Positions 46,719 through 57,965 of a stretch of DNA of 64,000 bases are shown in pieces (position 1 is the first letter of the stretch; every line of letters starts with the position of its first letter). The DNA is from Apiospora phragmitis (taxonomy: Eukaryota; Ascomycota; Sordariomycetes; Amphisphaeriales; Apiosporaceae), in the NCBI GenBank assembly GCA_038363925.1, contig JAQQWL010000001.1:1178001-1242000 (forward strand), given 5' to 3'. The notes under the pieces are model-generated. The model was not told the DNA's origin, made no database searches, and saw only the letters and a list, made by a program, of their open reading frames with translations. A program made the position numbers and the translations under genes.

Positions 46719-48083
46719 ATGTCTGACCAGGATACCAAGCCCCTCGAGGCCAGCACTGTTGCTGCCCCCGTAGAGTCTACCGAAGCTGCCCCTGCCACGG
46801 AGCCTGTTGTCGTATCTGAAGAAGCGAGTGTTAAGGCTGAGAACGACAAGCCTGCTACCACCACTGAAGAAGCTGGCGCCAAGACCGAGGACGACAAACC
46901 TGTCGCAGAAACCAATGGCAACAAAACGAGCGAGGTCTCGGTTCTCAACCCTCCCAAGAACATGCTGAGGGTCAAACGCGACTTTGGTGCGCAGGACGGC
47001 AACACCAAGGCGAACAAGTTCGACCCCACTGTCTTGGAGGAAACCTCGGACCCAGTTCTAATCCGATCTCAGGTACGTTCTTCATGCCTCCTCTAGCACG
47101 GGTGTAATTACTGACCCTACCGAATACAGGTCCACTTCTACTTCAGCGATAGCAACCTGGCGTCGGACAAGTTCATGCGCGAGCAGACCGGCGGCACCGA
47201 GAACAAGGCTATACCATTGACCACCATCACTTCCTTCAAGCGTATGCGCCGTTTCCAACCTCAATCGGCCGTCATCACTGCTCTGAAGGAGAGCAACTTC
47301 ATCGTCATTGAAGGAGAGGAGGGCAAAGAGACTATTCGCCGACAGAAGGCATGGGACCCCACCAAGGCCACCAAACTCGAGGAACGGAGCATCTATGTTA
47401 AGGGTTTCGGTAACGAGATCCCCTCGACCCAATTCGATATCGAGGCGTTCTTTACCCAGTACGGCGAGATCCATTCAGTTCGTCTCCGACGTGGTGACGA
47501 TGGTGGTTTCAAGGGCTCTGTCTTTGTTGAATGGGCTGACCAGGAGACGGCCGAGAAATTCATGGCTCTCGACCCCAAGCCTACCTGGAAGGAGCACGAT
47601 CTGTTGATTATGTGGAAGGCCGAGTACACAAAACAGAAGAACGACGCCATCAGGGAAGGCAAGATCCAACCAAAGAACAACCACGGCAAACCTTTCCACC
47701 GCGGCCGGGGCCGAGGAGGCTTCCGCGGCACCCAGCGAGACGGCGCCGATGCCAACGACTGGAAGAAACGCCGGGATGTGGATCAGAAGCGCGGCTTTGC
47801 TGAACGCCGTGATAGTCACGACCAGCGCGGGCGCGGTCGTGGCCGTGGCCGTGGAGGCCGAGGTCGGGGTGATCACCGAGGTGGTCGCGGCAGGGATCAG
47901 GCCGAGGAGCAGTCAGAAAAGAAGGAGTCTGCCAAGGCCACCAATGAGAATGGCGAGCTTCCAGCTCCCAAGATTAACATCGGCGCCGATACCAACGGCA
48001 AGCGCGCCAGAGACGACGACGCTGAGAAGGACCGCCCAGCAAAGAAGGTTGATACTAAGGAATCTGCTGCGGAGACTTCATGA
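46719..48083 (+). CDS. lhp1: La RNA-binding protein (Lupus La/Lhp1)
   Basis: Nuclear chaperone that binds the 3'-terminal oligo-U of RNA polymerase III transcripts. Exons 46719-47072 and 47130-48083, with a GTACGT donor and ATACAG acceptor; 435 residues. An acidic, Ala/Thr-rich N-terminus of about 100 residues precedes the La motif. That motif crosses the intron: DPVLIRSQ, then VHFYFSDSNLASDKFM and ITSFKRMRRF. The RRM follows (RSIYVKGFG as RNP2, GGFKGSVFVEW as RNP1). The C-terminus is Arg-Gly-rich (RGRGRGGFRG and RGRGRGRGRGGRGRG), then a basic nuclear-localisation tail. The long N-terminal acidic extension and RGG box are the usual fungal variations. Start ATG 46719 sits in an ATCATG context. 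Confidence 0.95.
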
Positions 48084-48625
48084 GTTGGTCTACCATGCTG
48101 CGATAATTCTCCAGGAATCCTATCTTACTAGACAGTGGCGGTTACTCACCACCCCGTCTTGTGTTTCGTCTCCCAGACGTGGGTCGATTTGTGTGATTAT
48201 AACAAAGGGAGGTTACATCTTATGATACCATCAAAAAAGTCCTCATCTTCGGATACATACATCTTTCGGATGCCTGCACGATGGGAATCTCCGGCTCTAT
48301 GCCGATAGGGACAATTTGCGGTCACTGGCGTTTTGGCTGTTTGCTTTCCTTGCTCAATAGAAGAGCATTACGAACAAAACGTTGTTTTACATGTAGAGCC
48401 CCCGTAACAATTATATGTGACTATTCGTGTAATTCAGCCGACATGTGCTGCTATAGTTTTCAAGCAGGAAATTCGTGCGGGTAACGGCACTTGGGAAAGT
48501 TAGGAGCTTGACCCGGAACTGTAACGGATCTGTGTCAAATCTTGATATTGTCTACATTTATTTCATGATACGTGATGTTAAATTACATGCATAACCCATC
48601 GTTTGTTTAATCTTATTATCTACCT
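48084..48625. other. convergent intergenic
   Basis: 3' regions of La and the MFS gene. AT-rich near 48540-48620. No coding content. Confidence 0.55.
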
Positions 48626-50339
48626 TCAGCGTCTGCCAGCCGCGAACGGGCTCCGCTTGCGCAGGGACTCGCCGTAGTACCACAGCAGCACGGGGCTGGG
48701 CCAGCCGATGACGATGCCGAGGAAGGCGAGCAGGGAGTTGCCCCAGCCCAGGCCGAGGCGGTCGTACAGGCTGGAGGCGAACAGGGGGAAGCCGAAGCCG
48801 GCGAGGGAGCGCATGACGGTGGCGGCGCCGACGGCGCTGGCGGCGTAGCGCGTGTACGTGTCGACGAGGAAGCCCTGGACGCACTGGAAGCCGATGATGG
48901 TGCCGATGGAGAAGAGGCAGGCCCCGATGTTGGGGCCGATCCAGTGCGTCTTGTACTCAGCCGTCCAGCCGTAGATGAAGAGGCCCACGGGGATGAGGAT
49001 CGCGCCGGGCACCATCATCGGGACGCGGTACTCAGGGCGGCCGACGCCCGAGCCGCCTCGGCGGGCGTCGCGCCGCTTCAGCGCGGCGTAGATGCGGTCC
49101 TGCAGCGGGGCGCACACCTGGGCGCCGAGGAAGAAGCCGAGCCCGAGGGAGATGTAGTTGAGCCCACCGATGCCGAGGGACTCGCCGTAGCCGCCCTGCG
49201 AGGGCGGGCCCGAGAACAGGGCCGGGAAGGAGACGAGCACGATGTACATGAGGCCGTACAGGTACATCATGTAGAGCGCCAGGACCTGGATGATGAGTTG
49301 CGTGGCCAGCAGGCGGAAGGGCCGCGCGACGGCGGTGCGCAGCGTCCGCGCCACGGTGCGGTCCGGGTCGTCGTAGGGGGTGTGCAGGTCGGGGTTGCCC
49401 GTCTCCGTGACGAGCCGCTGGCGCTTCCACTTCAGGAGCACGGGCGCGTACGTCTCGCGCAGGAAGACGAGGCCGAGCAGCTGAATGCCGGCGTCGGCGA
49501 TGGTGGTGGCCCAGAAGGACCAGCGCCAGGTGGTGTTCTCGGTGATGAAAGCGCCGGCTTTGAAAGGGCAACAACAAAAGAAAATCGGTATTAGTCAACT
49601 CACAGCTATGTGGCAATTGGAGAGAGAAAGAGAGGAAAAGGGGGGCGGGTGTCGTCGTACCTATAGGTCCTATAGCCGGGCCAAGGAGTGGCATCAGCGA
49701 GTAGATGGACATGGCCTTACCACGCTCCTCGGCTGTGAATAGATCGGCCAAGACACCGCCGCCGATAGCGAGAGGTGCGGAGCCGCCTAGGCCAGCTAGT
49801 AAGCGAAAAACAATCAATTGCGCCTTCGTCCTTGCGAGGCCGCAGCCCAGATTAAAACAGAGGTAGAGGATGTTGGTGGTTTGCAAGACCACGATACGGC
49901 CAAATAGTTCAGATAGGGGTCCCCACCTAACCGAGCGTGCCAAGTCAGCTTCTTCCGAGCAAAACCCGAGATTAGGAGGTAGCAGAGAGGGTATAGACAA
50001 ATCCACACGTCCGGGATACACATATGTACAGCCACACTTACACTAAAGGCCCGATGGCATAAGCGAGGATGAAGATGGAGAGAACGAGAGCCTGCTGGGT
50101 GCCGGGCGGTATGCCCAGCTCGTCACCGATGACGCCCAGAGAGGGCGCGACGAGGGACGAGGACAGCGGCGACATGAGGGTGAAGCACGAAACGATGAAG
50201 ACGGCCCGCCACTTCTTGGAGAAGGCCCAGTTCTTGGGGTTGGCCGGGTCGTCGGGCCCCGTCCAGGTCACCAGGTCGGGGTCGTCGGGGTTGATCGCGG
50301 TGCTAGCCCTTGTCTTCTCCTGCTCTAGGGGGGCGTCGC

Positions 50340-50373
<34 letters not shown>

Positions 50374-50664
50374 GATCTCGAGGTCCCGCCGGCTCTCGAT
50401 GCCGTCGTACACTTCCGACACGGTCCGTGACAGCGGGGGCTCCCGGCTGGGTGGCGGCATGGCATTGACGCTTAGCGAAGAGGAAGTGACGGAGGCGTGG
50501 GTGGTCGACCCATCACCGTCGTCATCGTCGTCCTTGAGTGTCCGCTTCTTTTCGACGCTGCCACTACTCCGGGTTTTCGTGTTGGTTTCTGGTGCCCCGA
50601 AATCAGTAATTTCGCTATTGTCGCCCTTGCCCGGCGACGGCTCCGTCGCACGGGGTTGCGCCAT
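48626..50664 (-). CDS. MFS transporter, DHA1-type (multidrug/polyamine-like)
   Basis: Plasma-membrane drug:proton antiporter, 606 residues, three exons: 50664-50042, 49926-49661 and 49557-48626. A ~150-residue acidic/Ser-rich cytosolic N-terminus carries a Gly-Glu-Gly repeat from tandem CTCGCCGCC units (about 50343-50372). It is followed by DPDLVTWTGPDDPANPKNW, a signature of the fungal DHA1 group that includes TPO/FLR-type carriers. Helix 1 begins RAVFIVSCFTLMSPL, and the antiporter region includes GPAIGPIGAGAFITE. Twelve helices are expected. The third exon is strikingly GC-rich. Start ATG 50664 (GCCATGG) is the first in frame. Substrate is inferred only from the family. Confidence 0.9.
50340..50372 (-). 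repeat. in-frame 9-bp repeat coding Gly-Glu-Gly
   Basis: Tandem CTCGCCGCC (plus-strand reading) units in the cytosolic N-terminus of the DHA1 transporter encode a Gly-Glu-Gly repeat. Frame-preserving, probably variable in length. Confidence 0.8.
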
Positions 50665-52114
50665 GGCCACTCAGTGTCTCGGTACTGAACTCTTTTTGTT
50701 TACAATGCAGCCAATCAGGAGTAAGCTGCACAGACAAATACGGTAATGTGCTCTTGGCAATGGCAAGCCGTCAAGCAAGGAAGTATTATAGGATTTATAT
50801 AGATAAAAGGAAAAGGGGAGGGGCGGGAAGCAGGCTAGTGCTAGGGGTACGGTCTGGATAGGATGTTCAGACTGTCTGGGTAAAGGAAGCCCGTATGGAG
50901 GAACAGCCGAGGCGGTGATGCATTCAATGGTGGCGGAAGTAGAAGAATCCCCTGGCTGGCCCCAACAAAACCCCGTTGGTGATATGGAGTTGACATGGGA
51001 GCTGTTAGCATCTGCCGACCCGGTTTTTATACGGGACTTTTTACACCTTGATCTGACTGGATGGAAAGAGCTTGTTTGATTACCCTCCAGTAGGCTTCCA
51101 GGTCGGGTCATTGTTCGCGTAGCGAGGGCATGCGTTAACGCCGAGGTCGGGTCTTGTGAGTAAGTCGAGAGAGTGAGAGTCGCGGCTAGTGGTATTAGTA
51201 AAATGAGAGCAGTCCGAGATACTGCACAGGTGATGGAGGGATATGCCAGTTGGAGATGATAACCTTCTGTCGTGATACACCGACTCCAGGCTTCACCTGG
51301 TTTTGTTTTCGCATACATACTAGGTACGTATGCAATGCGATGCAACATGGCGACTCCATCTCAAGATCGCTCTGGTGTGTTCCGAGTGGATGGGTCGGTG
51401 GAGATGGGATGGGGATTCATCTCAATCCCGTTGAATCAGGCCGGTCGTGTATTACAAACCGCTAAAGCCGTGTTGAAGCTGGATACCTCAACCCTGCACG
51501 TCATGATCAGGACTTTCACTTTTTGCCTAACCGGACGAGTTAGCGTGACCAATCATTTGGAGTTGATGCAGCTGCTAACTCTGAGTGTCCCATCGAGTCA
51601 AAGGTTAAAAAAAAATCAAGTGGCTAGTAGCCCGGAAGCGTTGCCGCACTTAAAAGCTTAAGTCAGTAGGTACTGTAGTTAGTTAAACATGGTCCCGAAC
51701 CGGTGGAAGCCGAGTGCGGCAATCTATCGGGTGGGTGCTTCCGAACCTCACCTGCCTCTGTTGCACACTCGGGTTTCCGGGATGCAACCGCTGCTTAGTT
51801 TCATCGCAAACTTCTTCCAGATGCTAACACATCGAGCAAGCCTCAATTCACAATCGCGCATAGGCGCGCAAGTCACGGCGATAATATTGGCTGCAAGGAA
51901 GTTAATGAGCTTTCGAGTATCTCCCTCTATATACTTGAATAGAAAACCAGGTCGGTTTTGTTCTTCCTCAAGGCTTCCCTGGTCCTGCCATAGTCAAATC
52001 AACGTCGACTTTGTCCCAGGACGTTATCGACTTGGCTGATGAAACGCCCGATGTGCAATGCTTCGTTGCCTCTTCTTGAACAAGGCTCGAGCATCAGCAG
52101 CAAGCAGCAACACC
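50665..52114. other. gene-free interval
   Basis: 1.45 kb of promoter for the MFS gene and downstream flank of the secreted-protein gene. Random short frames only. Confidence 0.5.
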
Positions 52115-52971
52115 TTAGTACTTGGTATCTCCAATGTCGAATCGGATGTTGGTATCGCTTTCTCCGCCGCAAGGTCCGTTGCCATTGACATGGATCTGGT
52201 CGTTGGTGGAGAAGTTGCCAGTGGCCACATCGAGCCAACTCCAGAGGTCAAGGTTGCCGACCCTATAATTTAGAGAGAGAAAATTCAGTCACAATGTTGG
52301 TAAAGTACTGGTTGAAGGATGCTTGGTGGGGTCATGGTAACGAGGAAGAGGAAATAACAATGAGTGTGACTTCGTTTTCCTGATTGGGGAGAGCGAATGA
52401 AAGTGAAATCCGTGAACGGAAGGAGTAACACCCAAAGAGGAATCGAGAAAATTGCAACGTAGAAGAGAAATGGGAGGAAAAAGAAAGAGAGAAAGACTTA
52501 CTTCAGCTCCCCGTCGCCTCCGTCCCATCGGAAGCAAGAGAACTTGCAGGTGCCGACGGTAGCCAGCGTGTACATGGCGTGCCAGTTGGTGGTTGCCCAG
52601 TAGCCGCTCTTCTGGTCCATGGCCGCCATGAGGGCCTGGCAGTCGCTCAGCGAGGCGATCGGGACCGCGTTGTTGTCAACGCCAATGGCCGACATGTCGA
52701 TGGGGCAGTTGGCGACAGGCATGTCCTCGGCGGTGAACGGGACGTTAGCAGGGGGGGCCGGGCTGCGGCCGACGAGTCCGGAGGTGGTGCGAGTAGAGGC
52801 GGCAACGTCGGCGTCGGTGGAGACGAAGTCGGAGCGGAGGTAGAGCACATCCTTGCTGCCGTCCGGCTTGGTCACCTCGTGCGAAGTGAAGCCAGGCTTG
52901 GCGGGGAGGACGGCGCCGAGGACGGTGGCGGCCAAGGCCAAGTGGGCGAGGATGTTAATGGTCAGCTGCAT
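52115..52971 (-). CDS. small secreted protein, Hce2/Ecp2-like (putative effector)
   Basis: 205 residues, two exons (52971-52502 and 52262-52115) with a GTAAGT donor. A clear signal peptide (MQLTINILAHLALAATVLGA) precedes a pro-like segment. The C-terminal ~100 residues have four or more cysteines and Hce2-like features: LSDCQALMAAM, a central Trp-rich turn, GTCKFSCF, then after the intron a VGNLDLWSWLDVATGNF block and a last Cys in NGPCGG. Hce2 proteins are homologues of the Cladosporium fulvum effector Ecp2, and many are thought to act on plant or competitor cells. Domain assignment is from pattern recall, not a search. It stands alone with long flanking spacers, a common setting for effector genes. 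Confidence 0.75.
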
Positions 52972-53632
52972 CTTGACGACTAGATTGTTTTTGGCTGGTT
53001 TGGATGGGTGGTCGTATTGTGCTATCTTGGACTTGTCGAATGAGTGTGTGCTCGGGAAGAGTTCGTAAAGGAATAACCAATGTGTTTTGCGTCAAGCAGC
53101 GAAAGATCTCAGCAAGGGAGTAGAAGATGAGGGATCAGTTGACGTTTCTGAGTAGCAAAACGAGTGTGCTGAGAAAAGGTTGGCTTCTGGAGAGAAATTG
53201 GGAAACAGTTGTGGTGTTGCAAATTTCAGTTAATGTTGAAGTCGCAGCAATGGTCTAAATAGATTTCACCTATAATTTAGATCATATTCAATTCTCCAGG
53301 ACCTGCCTGTTCTTGTATGCACTTCTCAATCAAGGCCTGCCCGCGCTGACACACTATCATGCAACGCACATTACCATAATCTTTAACCACTTTGCTCGTT
53401 CAGAAAAGCTTGCATTGCTATGACGAGTCCACCATGAGAACATTATCGTCAATGATCCATAGTTGATCATAAAAAATCATAAACCTCGCTGAACTCCTTG
53501 TTTCCATTTGGTATCCTTTTGCAAGCCTAGTCCGCTGCTCCCCCTTCGAACACACCATGGCTTACCAGAACACATTCCGTTAACTGAAAGACTCCATACT
53601 GGGCAGTTGCCTGAACAAAATGTCTGACTTGA
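52972..53632. other. intergenic
   Basis: Promoter of the secreted-protein gene and 3' flank of the Zn2Cys6 gene. AT-rich around 53240-53470. No coding content. Confidence 0.5.
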
Positions 53633-56347
53633 TCATTCAAGACCAGGAAGAGAGTCCCACGGGGTCATGGAACTGGCAAGACTCTCAATACTATCGAAAT
53701 CAAATCTAGATGCTGGAGGGGAACGCTGAGTGGTAGTAGTAGGGTTCCCGGTGCTATTAGCATTGGCTGTGAACATAAATACCGATGGGTCTGCTGATAT
53801 TCCAGTATTGTGGTTGTTGGTCGTCCAGGTATCAAAGCTGGATTGCCAATTGGCGCCATCTCTCAAATACCAGTCCGAGCCGTCGATGGCGTAAGCCGAG
53901 CTTGGCGTCACGTTCCGCGTGGCTGTCCGTGACGGCTGGCTAGAGTCACCACTGCTATTGGAAACAGCGGCATAAGATCGAGCGTAGCTCGGGATCGTGT
54001 GAGCTAATGGTGTTTGACGCCAAGTCGCGCCGGTCACATTGTCCATACTCAAGGCGGCCGGGTTTTTGCCGGCTGTGCCGCTTCCGACTGTTTGCATATT
54101 TGGCAGTTTACCGAAATCGGTGGACCCCGAGGCAAACCTGCCCATCATCTCGGGCGATATTGTCGAAGCAGGTGCCATACGTGAGCCGGGGCCGTTGGTA
54201 TACGTGACAAGATGCGCGGGACTATACTGTTCTTGCTTTGCAGCCGGTGGCGAAGGTGATGCTGTCACATGGGATTTGGGAGAAGGTACTTCGGATGTGC
54301 TGAAGGTACCCCATCTCTCGTCAGCCCGCTGCAGCGAATGAGCTGCTTCTTCGGGGAGTTCGACATTCCATTTGCGCACCAAAACACTGAGGATGTTCAG
54401 GGTCCGCCTACCGCAGAGCCAATCTTCGGCGATTTCCTCGAGGTGCTTGATACCGTGCGTGATATCTCGTTTGGCAGTCTTTTCTGGGAGGTTGAGTAGA
54501 TGAATGGTACAGGCAGAATGGAGCATATACACGGCTATGTTGCAAATTTGTCGCAGGTTGTAGAGTTTCTTGTACAGCCTCATGAGCTTGGAGATCGCTC
54601 CCGCATTGGCCGTGCAGATTCGCCGTGGCGACACATGTGGCGGCAAGGGCGATGCATTGGGCGCGTACTTGAGAAAGGGCCTGAATAGATGGATGTACTG
54701 AAGATGGAAAAACATACTAGGAACATGGTTAGTCGCTCTGGGCATTACATCGTTTTAGCTGGCATCGACTTACTGCATCAGGATTGCGTTGGGTAATTGC
54801 CCTTCCTTGGGCTCCAGCTCTTTGGGCAATTCCTTCCGCCAGTCTTCCAAACGTCTATGCAATTCGCTGAGCTTCTTGAGCTCCACGGACTTGCCACTCG
54901 ACCTTCCTATATGGCTGGGATGATAGAAGAACAGTAGCAAGTCGCTGCTGATCTCGCAGAGTTTCGATAATTGAAGACCTATTGCGCGTGTCCGTGAGGG
55001 TTGCCTCGACGTTTCGTCCGAGCCAGCATCGGTATATGGAGACCAGTCTTCGGCATCCTCGTCAGGAAAGACGTCGTATTTTGGAACGTTGTACGAGTTC
55101 TTGGGTAGTTGAGGCAGGCGTCCTAGGTAATTAGACCAGCATTTATCAAATAAGAAGCAGCCCCAGAAGGTTATTCGTCGCGCGTCCACCTCCTGGTCTT
55201 CTAACCGTTCGTTGTCCGTACTGATTCCCCCGATGTCAAGATTGAGCCCAAGATCTTGGGCCATTCGGAAACTCATGCCGCTGTATACCCAGCCCTTGGC
55301 CTCCCGTCCGCAGCCAGCCTCTCTGACCGACATCAGAGCCAGTGCTTGGACCGTGGTCAACCGCGGCTTCTCATACTCGTCATTCTCCACAATAAGCCGC
55401 TTGCATTCTGCGAAAAAGTGGTCTCCTTTGGTCCAGCTATCGCCCGAGTTGGCGAATGCGCCATCTACATCGGTGAAGTGACAGCCCAATGCAAGCATTG
55501 CATTGACCAGCAGAGAGGAGCAGTAGGTGGTTTTGTGGGGGATTCCCTTAGGCTTGCCCCTGAAGAAGTCTTGGTAGAACAGATTCTTCGACAAAGTTGC
55601 GAAATAAGGGTAATGCCAGTTGAAATACATGTTCATTAAATGAACAACGAGTTCCCTATCTTTGGTGACATCAGACCAGCTGGTGATTGGATCTTCGCTG
55701 GATGCGTTGCTGTCCTGGGGCTCTGGTTCTGGGTTGTGTGCAGTAGGGTTGCCAAGATAGATCAGATGTGAAGTGCCTCCAATGAAGCGTACGGATCCGT
55801 TCTCCAACCGCAACTCGCCCATCTTCCTTGCCAGTTCCCTCTCTCCCTCAATGGGCATTCCTACGGTATAGTCTTCCTCTGTTGGGTTCACTTCGTCGGT
55901 GTTGCCATACTCCTGCTTCAGGATTGACTCGGCCACCATATCCAGGCTGTCGCACGTGCGGATCTTCTTGACAATCTCGGGGACGTCTTCCTCGTCGGCA
56001 TTCAAGATAGCCTCTATAAGGATCTGGAGCGTCGAACTTTGGGCCTTCATGCTATCGATCTTCTCCCGGTATACCCCTTTCCGCCGATGATCCGAGTTCG
56101 GATCGTAGACACACTCGGTGCCATAGACACTGGAGCAAGCCGCACAGCTCGGCAAGGCCCCATCGCATTTACTCTTCCTCTTTCTGCAGGCTATGCACGC
56201 CGTACTGACACAGCGTCGCTTTTGTGCCGCACTCTCGCCCCCGCGCCTCGACTTCTTCTTGTTCGAGGATGGCGCTGTGCCAGGAACCCCGATGCTGGGG
56301 TTAGCCAGAGGTTGCGAATGCGACAGAGACGAAGTCGAGCCCTCCAT
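53633..56347 (-). CDS. nit-4: Zn2Cys6 transcription factor, NIT-4/NirA-like
   Basis: Fungal-specific regulator, probably the pathway activator for nitrate assimilation, by resemblance to Neurospora NIT-4. Exons 56347-54774 and 54716-53633, with a GTAAGT donor and CCTAG acceptor; 885 residues. The zinc cluster has Cys51, 54, 61, 68, 71 and 79 in CIACRKRKSKCDGALPSCAA and following. The linker and dimerisation helix (SDHRRKGVYREKIDSMKAQS) closely recall NIT-4, as does ENGSVRFIGGTSHLIYLGNP. The Fungal_trans domain spans FNWHYPYFATLSKNLFYQDF to GLQLSKLCEISSDLLLFFYH. The C-terminus is Ser/Thr/Asn-rich and likely the activation domain. The start has an ATCATGG context. Orthology to nit-4 rather than a paralogue is likely but unproven. 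No nitrate transporter or reductase gene is present in the window. Confidence 0.85.
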
Positions 56348-57965
56348 GATGGCCAATACCCTTCCTTGCCAACCCTGGTTAGTCTGATGGGGATAGATCT
56401 GGGGTATTTGGCTCGAGGAATTGCTGCGACTGGACGATCGATGGCAGGCCAATTACGCTGGAATCGGATGCGCGGAGCTAAGCTTGGGAGGTCGGGTCAG
56501 GGGCCCAGTGTCGCAGAGGGTCATCAAGTATCGGCGTCGAACGGGTATCTCAACCAGCCTCTGTCGGCCTCGGATATGCGCTCGATGGCTGGCAAAAAGT
56601 CGGTGGCGAATGGCCTCGATATATCATTGTGATATTCAACGGATTCGTGCCTGGCTCAGAGTGGTGACGAGGAAGGCTGCAAGAGGGCTCGAATTGGCTG
56701 GCAGCCTGGCTTAGAGAGGATGGGCGATAACATGGGGAGATACTTGAGTGTCAGCCAGTGTGCCCCTCCGGTTTTAGGTCCTAGGTTAATAAAGGTATTT
56801 ACTTGGAGCGACCTGCCCCGCCCCTCAAGCCACGACCGCCTCAGCTGCAGTGTGAGAGATTATGCTTCGCCTGAGTCGCTCGGCAATTCTTATTCACCCT
56901 AGCAGAGAGTTGCCGGCGCCGAAAGGGAAATCAGAGGTGGTTTGTGGACTGGAGCAACGTAGAGAATGGGAATGCATGGCGGCAGACGACGTTTCTCGAC
57001 TCGACCCTTCAACCAGCAATTCCCGGAGACGGGAGACGAGAGCAAACGCGCCCAAGGACACGGAAGAGATAAGATCGCCAATGTGGCGTCATCTATTTGG
57101 GCACAAGAGCCAATGAGAATGGGCCAATTGCAAAATGGCAGAGATAACGAGTTTGGCATTTCCATACATATCTCCCCCAACGCCCCCAGACTTTCAGACG
57201 TGCACAGTGCTCGAGTCCATCCGGGGAATGAATGGCTGACGGCCTTTACCCCATGGAGTGGTCTAATATTATGCATATATGATTCGCCAGGACTTCAATT
57301 GAATGGAAGCTCTTTGGTCCACTATCTTGAAATATTTATCTACCTGCATTCAAATGTCTTGGCGATCCTTCAATGTCGTGCGTGCCGTGCCATGCCCAAT
57401 GGGATTGGATGGGTTTTATCTAGGCTTGCGAGTACCAATCACAATTCTCAGCTTCCCTTAGCAGCTCCAAGCCATTATGTAGCAACATGCACCAGCTAGC
57501 TTGTTGAGCTGGAGGTCCCTTGTCAACACCCGTCATGTTATTCGAATTGACAACAAAACTGCAAAGACCACCGGCGTGGGGGTGGGTCTTCGTTATGGCC
57601 ATGTTGCCCAACCAGCCCAGTGGGCTACAGTACTTCTCCCGTATACGTTGATGGACACGGTAATCCGAGCTTTGAACCGTATCACATGTGCTTGAATGAT
57701 GAGCACCTAGGCTACTTTAGGTATCTGTACTTCTAAAATAACTTATTTACAGGGCGGGAGAGAAATATGTGCCTGACTGAGCCTCGGTTAAGACATAGCA
57801 TTTGGCTGACTATGTTCCAACCCTGGTACTTCTTTGATACCGATTTCCATACCAGCACAAGGTGTGTACCTAAAGTAAGAACAGCGCAGAGGTCTGCACT
57901 TGGCCTTAAAGCCCTAAGCAAGTCTGTCCTCTTTTCCATCCTGGAACCTGGAACCTGATGGATCT
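56348..57965. other. gene-free interval
   Basis: Upstream region of the NIT-4-like gene and 3' flank of the kinase gene. Short frames on both strands without recognisable content. Confidence 0.5.

Noticed and set aside
48944..49594. 216-codon plus-strand frame opposite the DHA1 transporter
   Set aside because: Antisense shadow in a GC-rich exon whose minus strand carries clear MFS helices.
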